Origin: Oscillospiraceae bacterium
GTDB lineage: Bacteria > Bacillota > Clostridia > Oscillospirales > UBA929
Assembly (NCBI GenBank): GCA_009784085.1
Contig: WRCJ01000025.1
Span: 1-17,449 of the forward strand
Direction of reading: 5' to 3'
DNA: 17,449 nucleotides
Position numbers and translations under genes: made by a program. Below the pieces are notes generated by a model that made no database searches, was not told the DNA's origin, and saw nothing but the letters and a program-made list of their open reading frames with translations. Below are positions 8,901 through 14,408 of the stretch, piece by piece (position 1 is the stretch's first letter; every line of letters begins with the position of its first letter).

Positions 8901-9563
8901 CATCTTGCCCTGGAGCAGCGGGTGCCCCGCGTCGGCGCCCCCGTCTATCATGGCCACCAGGACCGGCCGCGCGCCCCCCTTGGCCTCTCCCCGGGCGCCG
9001 GCGCCCGGGCCTTCCGCGCCAGGCGCTTCCGCGGGGGGGCTCTCGCCCTGCGGGCCGCCGGGGGCGAGGCCGCTGAGGGCTACCGGGTAATCTGGCTGCA
9101 TATATTCCAAATAGGCCCCGGCGCCCAGCGCATCGAGCTCCGCCGCCAGCGCCGCCGGCGCCATGGGCCGGGCCAGGGCGATCGCTTCGCAGAGCGCGCC
9201 CAGGGCCTCCCGCCCGGCGAGCAGCGCGCCCAGGGCCCCCCTGAACGCCCGCGCCGACCCTTCGTCCTTGTATTGTGCGATGTACCTTTCCGTTTCGACG
9301 CCCCCGGCGCTTTCGGGGTCGCCCCCTGCAGGGGTTGCCTGGGCCTGGGCGCCCCCCGCGCCGCCTGCCATCTGGGCGAACGGGCCGCCCCCCAGCAGCG
9401 CGGCGCGGAACTCCTGCGCCCCAGGCGCCCCAGACGCCCCCTGGGGCGGCCCGGGCAGGGCTATCGCGGGCAGCGCCAGCAGCGCCGCCAGGATCAATGC
9501 GGCTGCCCGCGCCCGCAATTTTCCATTGCCGTGGCGGCGCCGCGCGTTTATATTCCCATGCAT
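5946..9563 (-). CDS. Secreted subtilisin-like (S8) protease fused to 14 RCC1 repeats
   Basis: The product is 1205 residues. The ATG at 9563 is chosen because GGAGGG lies 9 bases upstream and it begins a signal peptide (basic n-region, then AAALILAALLALPAIA); the open frame upstream overlaps the GH10 gene and is spurious. Residues about 55-150 (ERYIAQYKDEGSARAF...) look like an I9-type propeptide. The S8 domain has Asp about 207 (VAMIDGG), His about 246 (HGTHVAGH), Asn about 327 (CAAGNGN) and Ser about 396 (MSGTSVSA), so the catalytic set is intact. Residues about 493-1190 hold 14 RCC1 units such as HSLALKSDGTLLAWG followed by GQLG, enough for two seven-bladed propellers. It should be an exported serine endopeptidase; the propellers probably bind a partner or substrate. 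It lies 29 bases after the GH10 gene and 35 before the YD gene; processing of the YD protein is inference. Confidence 0.93.
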   Translation of the reverse strand: MHGNINARRRHGNGKLRARAAALILAALLALPAIALPGPPQGASGAPGAQEFRAALLGGGPFAQMAGGAGGAQAQATPAGGDPESAGGVETERYIAQYKDEGSARAFRGALGALLAGREALGALCEAIALARPMAPAALAAELDALGAGAYLEYMQPDYPVALSGLAPGGPQGESPPAEAPGAEGPGAGARGEAKGGARPVLVAMIDGGADAGHPLLQGKMDGRHRNFAAGGFDVFDESNPASAAHGTHVAGHIIRTAAGAGADASVLALQAFERGEAKTSDIVRALRYGEACGAEVICLSFGGPDANLALFDALAGAEALVVCAAGNGNADLGSSPAYPACYPLPNILSVASCDEGGGLSYFSNYSPSLAHIAAKGKNVASALPMGKEGPMSGTSVSAAEAAGAAAAAASLEGGTKMGAAGMKARLLGGADRLGCLQGKVGEGRRLNLGNALSGAAGGRQQGPPDRGGESGGGRGTVHERYALAGDIVQVETGDFFTLLLKEDGSVWGFGDNAHGEIGNGAAGGAQALCEVAGLAGIVEISAGSQHALARASDGTLWAWGGNRAGELGDGTYTDRSLPVQVVGVSGATAISAGAFNSMAVEDGAVAAWGNRAHSPCPAPPEWEATVGGNAGMAAVSAGNAHCLAVGGDGTAYGWGYGENGLPGSGHGGYYETCAQILAGVKNLQAGNVHSLAVTADGKAWAWGAGGPQLGLGVPPGEAAFSPQQVPLPAEAMAAAAGGSGFSLAIDGGRGLWAWGHNERGQLGLGDETDRPAPGKLGLEDIIHAAAGHAHAAALDDNGQLWLWGDNTYGQLSIDPGMLAHANEPFIALEVDDAFLVDVAHVAAGADHTLAVKTDGGLVAWGHNEHGQLGTPPLAMGETTYPVTVGGLPGIVKAAAGEGFSMALDENGRLWTWGANNFGQLGQGTKVDAHTPTMLPIAGVADIAAGRCHALALTDQGLVYSWGRNYDGQLGQGDAADRSAPQLIGSMYLSGAVKIAAGAQHSLALLGDGTVSAWGSGAFGQLGQGERMQRLRPSQIANLGGVAGIAAGAYHSLALKSDGTLLAWGHNEYGQLGLGGGAGATTPRTVLAGNGQPLAGIAQVAAGDYHSLALKSDGTPLAWGANTNHQLGDRTALHGPWPARPAFARRDAAQLAGGGAHTALLTGTGKVWCWGANYDGQAGRPRWPGGASPEKGDAIKPMRVMRELP
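6000..8090 (-). repeat. Fourteen tandem RCC1 repeats (two propellers' worth)
   Basis: Each unit of about 50 residues carries an H-S-L-A-L type strand, a DG turn, xxWGxN and GQLGxG. From the N-terminus the cores read FTLLLKEDG, HALARASDG, NSMAVEDG, HCLAVGGDG, HSLAVTADG, FSLAIDGG, HAAALDDNG, HTLAVKTDG, FSMALDENG, HALALTDQG, HSLALLGDG, HSLALKSDG, HSLALKSDG and HTALLTGTG. Units three and four are the most degenerate. Edges are approximate. Confidence 0.88.
6218..6416. repeat. 34-bp identical direct repeat, 165 bp apart, in adjacent RCC1 units
   Basis: Positions 6218-6251 and 6383-6416 are identical (both contain gtcgcttttgagcgcgaggg). The 165-base offset equals 55 codons, one RCC1 unit, so recombination between copies would delete or duplicate one unit in frame. 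Both encode HSLALKSDGT on the minus strand. This points to a recent unit duplication. Confidence 0.85.
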
Positions 9564-9592
9564 ACGCTTCTTCCCTCCGTACTCAAATAATG

Positions 9593-11562
9593 TCAGTTCG
9601 TAATGTTGATCGTGATGGTGATGTATTGCTGGATCCAGACGTCGACCACCGTGATGAGCGCGGAGCCAGTCTTCTCGGCCTTCACGAGGCCGGTGGCGCT
9701 GACCGTGGCGTTCTGGTTGGAGCTGATATACAGCAAGGACGGGTGGTTGTTGGAGTCTATGTTGAGCTGGTAGCTCATGCCCTTCCTGAGCACGACGGAG
9801 GGGGGCTGGTTCCCGAGCCCGAACGTGGCCGCCACGAGGTTGCTTATCGCGCTTTGTATGGCGCCGGCCGCGTCGTCGACCATCTGCTGCGACGTCCAGG
9901 CCGCCACGCCGTTGGCGTAGCCGACCGCGTCCTGGAGGACGCCCCAGGACCCCTCGGTGTAGTCCGTGGGCGCCAGGCCGGCGGCGGCGCCCAGGGCGGC
10001 GGCCAGGGCGCTCAGGTCGAACCCCGCGCCTAGGGCGGCCATGGCGCCCTGCAGCGCCCGGTAGGCGGCGTCCAGGGCGGCGAGGTCCGCAGCCATCGTT
10101 TCGTGGCCGAGCGGCGCCGCGAGGGCGGTTTGCGCGCCCGCGTAGGCGGCCTGCGCGGCGGCCCACAGGAGGGGGTCGTAGTTGGCGGCGTGCGGGGCGA
10201 GCGCCCCGTAGCCGGCCATGGCGCCCGCCAGCATCCCCTTGGTCGCGAACGGGGAGATGTCGCCGATGCCCAGCCACCCCTCGGGGTCGGAGACGGCGCC
10301 CAGCGATGCCTTGGGCGAGCCGGCGCTGTCCCACAGCAGCGGTTTCTGGTGGGGGCGCCAGCTGCCGGTGTCGTCCAGGCCCCATATGGTGGCGCGCTCG
10401 ACATAGTGCGCGTATTTCTTGAGGACGGCGAAGTACTCAGCGTAGCGGAGCGCCTGGATCTCTTCCAGCTCCGCGCCGCCCGATACCCTGCTTTGCCAGT
10501 AGGGCGTCATCTGGTTTTTTTCCGTGCATGCCAGGCTGACGCCGGGGGCGGTCCTTATGTTGGCGTTGCATGGCCAGTAAACCTGCAGGTCCAGGGCGTT
10601 GATGGAGACGGCCACGCCGGCGGCGATCATGGCCTGGATGGCGCCCTCGAGGGAGCGGGCCGACGCGGGGCTTGCCGCCGCGTGCGGGTAGGCGTCCCCA
10701 AAGCTCCCTATGGCGGTGAGCGACAGGCCGGGCGTGCCGGCGAAGGCCGATTTCGGCGGGTCCGCGAAGGCCGGGTCGCCCTGTATGGAGGCGTGGAAGC
10801 GCATCCCGACGCCCTCCACCAGCTGGCGGCTGTCCGGCCCGAGCGGCTGCTCCTGGGCGTATTTCCCGTTGAGCTCGGCCACCATCGCGGCGACTACCGC
10901 CGCTTTGCCGGGCTCCTGCAGGTTGGCGTCGTCGTAATACAAGGCCGCGCCGGTGTGTTCCCGGGCGAACACGAAGGCGTCGTATATGTAATCCGTGTCC
11001 CGCTCGCCCGCGGCCATGCCCTTGCCGTAGGCGAGCCGCCAGCGGTCCTCGCCGGCCGGCCTGGCGTAGTCGCGCCAATCGAAGCCGGCGGGGGGCGCCG
11101 CGGGGACGCTGGGCGCGAGCAGCCCGCTGGCGACGTCCCAGGAGGCCATGGCGCCTGGGTAGCATGCGTCGAAGTGCTGTACAACTTTTTTGATGTATGC
11201 CCCCAGGTTGAGCTTGGCCTCCGCCCTCTGGGTGGATTCGCCGTTGAGGTAGCCCACCTGGCCCTGCCTGTCGTGCCCCATGACGAGCGCGCTGCCGTGC
11301 ACCTTCATCCCTTTGCCCGAGGCGTAGTCCATGACGGCGTTGCCCGCGGCCAGGTTCATGGCGGAAAAGCCCGTCCCGGCGAGGGTGGCGGGCTTGTGGC
11401 TGTTCTCCGGCGTCAGGATGTCAAAGTGCTGGGCGAGCCTCGGGTCCCCTTGGTTGATGTTGCCCAGCATGAAGAGGCCCGCGGCGCGGCCAGCGCCGCG
11501 GGCAGCGCCGCTGACAAAACCGCCAGCGCCAGCGCCGCGGTGAGGGGGTGGTTCCTTTTCAA
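9593..11562 (-). CDS. Secreted GH10-fold protein with FIVAR and BIG2 modules; catalytic residues missing; apparent frameshift after the signal peptide
   Basis: A TTG at 11562, with GAGG 10 bases upstream, opens a good signal peptide (MKRNHPLTAALALAVLSAAL then PAALAAPR). The rest lies in the -1 frame, entered near 11479 at GLFMLGNINQGDP, so one base seems missing around 11476-11490; restored, the protein is about 656 residues. Residues about 28-410 follow family GH10 (endo-xylanase fold): FDILTPENSHK, SWDV, LYYDDANL, VEGVGMRFH, WGLDDTGSWRP, PLLWD. The acid/base Glu of WDVVNE is Gly (WDVASG, about residue 146) and the nucleophile Glu of TELD is Ala (INALD, about 321), so hydrolysis is unlikely and sugar or wall binding is the inferred role. 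An Ala-rich helical stretch follows, then a FIVAR-like module (about 529-577, DYTEGSWGVLQDA) and a BIG2-like module (about 590-655). It is the first gene of the operon. The frameshift could be a sequencing error or real inactivation. Confidence 0.83.
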
Positions 11563-11619
11563 TAGGTCTCTTCCTCTCTTCTTTATATTCGCTTTGCATA
11601 CATATGTTTCTATAATTTA

Positions 11620-11650
11620 ATTTTACAGCATCCAGTTGCTTGAAGGTCAA
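11620..11650 (-). promoter_or_regulatory. Possible sigma-70 promoter for the secreted-protein operon
   Basis: On the minus strand TTGACC (11650-11645) is followed after 19 bases by TAAAAT (11625-11620). The spacer is longer than the ideal 17. Its position, about 58 bases before the TTG start and inside the only AT-rich patch, is right for a promoter. The call is weak because the patch also offers other -10-like hexamers, such as TATAGA nearby. Confidence 0.3.
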
Positions 11651-11697
11651 TGGCAACATGATATATTTTCATATTTTATATTTATTTCCCGCTATCA

Positions 11698-11733
11698 CAC
11701 AAAGGGCGGCCCGCTTCGGGGCCGCCCTTTGTG
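11698..11733. terminator. Perfect 15-bp stem hairpin, terminator-like
   Basis: The arms 11698-11712 (cacaaagggcggccc) and 11719-11733 are exact reverse complements, with a 6-base loop gcttcg. The stem is long and GC-rich. A short T-rich stretch (ccttttc) follows only on the plus strand; the minus side lacks a U-run. It lies about 240 bases past the chemoreceptor stop and just upstream of the operon promoter zone, so it probably ends leftward read-through or insulates the operon. Factor-independent termination is not proven. Confidence 0.5.
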
Positions 11734-11759
11734 CCTTTTCGCCATATTTGTTGGGGGCC

Positions 11760-11776
11760 GCCCAGCGCCGCTGGGC
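11760..11776. repeat. Short inverted repeat (7-bp arms, 3-base loop)
   Basis: The sequence gcccagc-gcc-gctgggc forms a small GC hairpin in the GC-rich intergenic segment, 26 bases from the longer 11698-11733 hairpin. Its role is unknown; it may be a chance product of composition. Confidence 0.35.
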
Positions 11777-11882
11777 GCCGTGCCGGGCCGCGGGGGGCAA
11801 AAGAGGAGAAGCCGGCCGGGGCTTCGGGGGCGCCTCGCCCCTGGTCCCGCCCCCGGGAGGCCTGCGCGGGCGGCGTTCCCCC

Positions 11883-11897
11883 GCAGCTTCGAGCTGC
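11883..11897. repeat. Short inverted repeat (6-bp arms, 3-base loop)
   Basis: The sequence gcagct-tcg-agctgc is a perfect small hairpin about 77 bases beyond the chemoreceptor stop codon. No T-run follows it, so it is not a convincing terminator. Confidence 0.35.
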
Positions 11898-11973
11898 TTG
11901 AAGGTTCCCTCGGAGGGCGCCTAACAGTGGCAAGATGCAACCGCCGGAGCCAATGTAATCGGCAAAATATGTT

Positions 11974-14121
11974 TTAGCTCGCTCCGAACCCTTCGGCACT
12001 TTTCTGCGGCGTAAAACCGGTATTCTCAGGCGGCGCCATCCGCGCAGGCTGGGAAAGCGACGATAATCTCCGGTTTGTCCCCGGCATACCGTTGCCGCTG
12101 CCGCTGCCGCTGCCGTAACCGCTACCTCCTCTGCCGCCGCTCAGCTTGAACTCGGAAATCAAACCCAACAGCATGTTGGACTGGCTGCTCATCTCCTCCG
12201 ACGCGGCGGCGGACTCCTCTGCGGTCGCGCTGTTCATCTGCACGACCTGCGCCACTTGTTCAATGCCCGTGTTGATATGCACGATGCCTACCGACTGCTC
12301 CTCCGAAGACCTGGCAATCTCGGTGATGCTCCGGGAGCTTGCGTTGATGCCGGACACGATTTCCGAGAGGCTTGCGGCAGTGCCTTCGGCGATTCGGACG
12401 CCAAACTCGGCTTTTTCCATCGAATCCTGTATCATGGCGCCGGTATCCCTGGCGGCCTCCGCGCTCTTGGAGGCAAGATTGCGGACTTCCTCCGCCACCA
12501 CCGCGAATCCCTTGCCGTGCTGGCCGGCCCGCGCCGCCTCCACAGCGGCGTTGAGTGCCAGAATGTTTGTTTGGAAGGCTATGTCATCTATCACTTTGAT
12601 AACCTTGCTGATATTTTGGCTAGATTGGTTAATTTCCTTAACCGCGCTGATCATTTCATCCATCTGGCTGCTGCCCTTTTCGGCATTGCTCTTGATGGTA
12701 TCCGCGAGCCTGGCGGTCTCGCTGGCGGATTCCGCGTTGTCTTTGGTCTTTTGCGCCACCTCGGCAATGGAATTGGAAAGATCCTCGATCGACGCGGCCT
12801 GCTGCGTGGAGCCTTGCGCGAGAGATTGCGAACTGTCGGCAATTTGCTTTGCGCCTTGTGACACCTGACCGGCGGCGGCTTGAATCTCTCCGAACATCGC
12901 ATTCAGCTTGCCGCTCATTTTATTCAAGGAAAGCCCCAACGTGTCGCGGTCGGACAAAGCGGCAAGTTCAACGGTGAGATCGCCATCCGCGACACTCCCC
13001 AATGTCCCGCTCACGTCCGTAATGCGCCCGACAAACGCGGCGCAGGCACCGATGAGCTGACCCAATTCGTCCTTGTTTTCGGCGAGTTTGCGTATGTTTT
13101 CAGTATCTTCGGGGCTCAATATGAGGTCTCCCGTGGAACTTGACTTCTTCATATAGCCGGTGAGCGGGATCAACGGCTTCAGCAGGTGGGTTACCAGGAT
13201 ATAGATAATTACGGGGATGAGCAACGCGAATACGGCGCCGATCACGGCGGCGATGGCGACCGCATCGAGATAGCCGTTGTATTCGGCACTCGGAAACAGA
13301 GCAAGTATCGTCGTGCCGCCGACATTGGCATATCCGGCATAGTCGGTCTCCCCGTCAAAGTCCATCCACGTCATACCATTCCCTGATGAAATCTGCCTAT
13401 ACCAGTCCGTGTCATTCACGTTCCGACCGATTAAATCCGCATGATGGCTGTATACAACGATACCGTCCTCGATAATCGAGGCATGGCCTGTCGCTCCGAT
13501 GCGCATGTCCACCGCCATATTCGCGACATCAAGATGGTCGCGAAGGTTTTGGATCATTTCGGCGCCAATTCCAATTTGAACAAAGCCCTTCGCGTCGGAA
13601 CGGGCCACACCCGCGTATTGGAAAAGGTTGCCATTCGAAGCGTTTGCCTGCGGCTCTTGCGCCAGTTCATACGTAGGATCGTCGAGGATACGCAAGAACG
13701 GGATGGTCTGGTCGCCGCTATGGAAGTCGAAGCCGTAGTAGACTTCGACATTGCTGCCGACGATTACGCCATTTCCATCCATGACATGCACTTCGTCCAC
13801 GCCAAGCATGTTGGCGATCCCTTGGAAAAACGACACGTCCTGGAGGCTTAACGTGCCGTCTTGCGCATGCAACCGGACAACATCCGCGAAAGCGCGGGCA
13901 AGCGCGAGGCTTCTATTATCCATCCCTTCGCTGACGACGCGCTCGGTTGCTTCCGCGTGATTCACCAGGTTGACCAATGTATCCAGGTTGGATTCTACAA
14001 TGGTGTCCACGATCTGATCTATTGAGTTTTTGGTCATGGAATAGCTCAGAACAGTGGTCGCCAGCGTCGATAAAACCAAAAGAATCAATACCGGCAAAGA
14101 GATTTTCCATTTAAGTTTCAT
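11974..14121 (-). CDS. Methyl-accepting chemotaxis protein with extracellular CACHE-type sensor
   Basis: The product is 715 residues. The ATG at 14121 has AAGGA 11 bases upstream and begins a basic residue run leading into TM1 (about 7-27, ISLPVLILLVLSTLATTVLS). Residues about 30-275 form an extracytoplasmic sensor in double-CACHE style (DEVHVMDGNGVIVGS, ARSDAKGFVQIGIG, DTDWYRQ). TM2 spans about 285-312. A HAMP-like linker follows, then the coiled-coil signalling domain with the conserved hairpin tip (IDDIAFQTNILALNAAVEAA and ...GQHGKGFAVVAEEVRNLA), which docks CheA and CheW. The C-terminus is a Gly/Ser-rich tail (GGRGGSGYGSGSGSGNG) without an NWETF-type CheR-tethering pentapeptide. It acts at the inner membrane to steer motility; the ligand cannot be read from sequence. 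It is transcribed alone, divergent from the SNF2 gene. Confidence 0.95.
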   Translation of the reverse strand: MKLKWKISLPVLILLVLSTLATTVLSYSMTKNSIDQIVDTIVESNLDTLVNLVNHAEATERVVSEGMDNRSLALARAFADVVRLHAQDGTLSLQDVSFFQGIANMLGVDEVHVMDGNGVIVGSNVEVYYGFDFHSGDQTIPFLRILDDPTYELAQEPQANASNGNLFQYAGVARSDAKGFVQIGIGAEMIQNLRDHLDVANMAVDMRIGATGHASIIEDGIVVYSHHADLIGRNVNDTDWYRQISSGNGMTWMDFDGETDYAGYANVGGTTILALFPSAEYNGYLDAVAIAAVIGAVFALLIPVIIYILVTHLLKPLIPLTGYMKKSSSTGDLILSPEDTENIRKLAENKDELGQLIGACAAFVGRITDVSGTLGSVADGDLTVELAALSDRDTLGLSLNKMSGKLNAMFGEIQAAAGQVSQGAKQIADSSQSLAQGSTQQAASIEDLSNSIAEVAQKTKDNAESASETARLADTIKSNAEKGSSQMDEMISAVKEINQSSQNISKVIKVIDDIAFQTNILALNAAVEAARAGQHGKGFAVVAEEVRNLASKSAEAARDTGAMIQDSMEKAEFGVRIAEGTAASLSEIVSGINASSRSITEIARSSEEQSVGIVHINTGIEQVAQVVQMNSATAEESAAASEEMSSQSNMLLGLISEFKLSGGRGGSGYGSGSGSGNGMPGTNRRLSSLSQPARMAPPENTGFTPQKSAEGFGAS

Positions 14122-14189
14122 ATTAAGACAGTTCCTTTCACCACGTTATCTGGCTTTTTCTGACCTTATTTCTGCCGACAACATACGAC

Positions 14190-14208
14190 ATACTATGATC
14201 TATAGTAT
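14190..14208. promoter_or_regulatory. Inverted repeat ATACTAT-N5-ATAGTAT, possible operator
   Basis: Seven-base arms are exact reverse complements around gatct. On the minus strand it lies 69-87 bases before the chemoreceptor start, where core promoter elements would be expected, and it contains -10-like hexamers (TATAGA, TAGTAT). A dimeric repressor site overlapping the chemoreceptor promoter would fit, but AT-rich chance symmetry is not excluded. Confidence 0.4.
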
Positions 14209-14258
14209 CGAAAAAAACCTAGCTGGGCTTAACCTTTGCACAATAGGCCATGCACCGT

Positions 14259-14266
14259 GGGGGGGG
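14259..14266. repeat. G8 homopolymer in the divergent intergenic region
   Basis: Eight consecutive G lie about 62 bases upstream of the SNF2 -35 box and about 138 bases upstream of the chemoreceptor ATG. Length change here would alter spacing between any upstream elements and the promoters; nothing shows that this happens. Confidence 0.5.
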
Positions 14267-14275
14267 ATTGGCGGT

Positions 14276-14304
14276 GATAATTGGGGATAATTGGGTGATA
14301 ATTG
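14276..14304 (+). repeat. Three helically phased GATAATTG repeats
   Basis: Exact copies of GATAATTG start at 14276, 14286 and 14297, spaced 10 and 11 bases, about one DNA turn. They end 24 bases before the SNF2 -35 box. Binding of several protein copies on one helix face is a reasonable inference; a TetR-, MarR- or phosphorylated-regulator-type site is possible but the family cannot be named. Confidence 0.55.
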
Positions 14305-14327
14305 CGTAAAGCGGCTGTTTGCCCCGC

Positions 14328-14356
14328 TTGCCATTTCATGAAAAATGGCGTATAAT
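14328..14356 (+). promoter_or_regulatory. Sigma-70 promoter of the SNF2-SWIM genes
   Basis: TTGCCA (14328-14333), a 17-base spacer and a perfect TATAAT (14351-14356) make a near-consensus promoter. Transcription would start near 14363, which places the ATGs at 14319 and 14355 outside the message and supports the start at 14409. Confidence 0.75.
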
Positions 14357-14408
14357 GCTATCAGCGCGCGTCCCATATTTACCGGGTGAGAGGGTAGCTA
14401 TAAAAGAT

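Larger units (their letters stand above)
11563..11973. other. Intergenic region between the chemoreceptor and the secreted-protein operon
   Basis: No convincing gene is present; short open frames here are GC-driven and lack ribosome sites or recognisable motifs. The part next to the operon (about 11580-11700) is strikingly AT-rich and fits a promoter and leader. The part next to the chemoreceptor (about 11700-11940) is very GC-rich with three hairpins at 11698-11733, 11760-11776 and 11883-11897. The phrase tgcttgaaggt occurs twice, near 11637 and 11895. No riboswitch class was recognised. Confidence 0.6.
14122..14408. promoter_or_regulatory. Divergent regulatory region between chemoreceptor and SNF2 helicase
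   Basis: The interval drives transcription both ways. The plus-strand side has a near-consensus sigma-70 promoter (14328-14356), preceded by three GATAATTG repeats and a G8 tract (14259-14266). The minus-strand side has an inverted repeat (14190-14208) about 70 bases before the chemoreceptor ATG. I found no confident minus-strand -35/-10 pair and no flagellar sigma-28 site. No gene is seen within it. Confidence 0.6.

Noticed and set aside
9564..10385. Upstream extension of the S8-RCC1 frame to 10385
   Set aside because: This part overlaps the GH10 gene, is Arg/Gly-rich nonsense, and the ATG at 9563 has both a ribosome site and a signal peptide.
10103..11620. Plus-strand open frame of 505 codons opposite the GH10-like gene
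   Set aside because: Antisense shadow; the minus strand carries clear GH10 motifs.
11563..11659. ATG at 11659 as start of the GH10 protein
   Set aside because: It gives an N-terminus (MLPLTFKQLDAVKLN...) with no export signal and runs through the likely promoter; the TTG at 11562 gives a proper signal peptide in the neighbouring frame.
11740..11960. Riboswitch or small protein gene in the GC-rich intergenic stretch
   Set aside because: No conserved riboswitch core could be matched by eye, and the short open frames there lack ribosome sites and look compositional.
14319..14408. Earlier in-frame starts for the SNF2 protein at 14319 and 14355
   Set aside because: Both lie upstream of the predicted transcription start of the TTGCCA-N17-TATAAT promoter.
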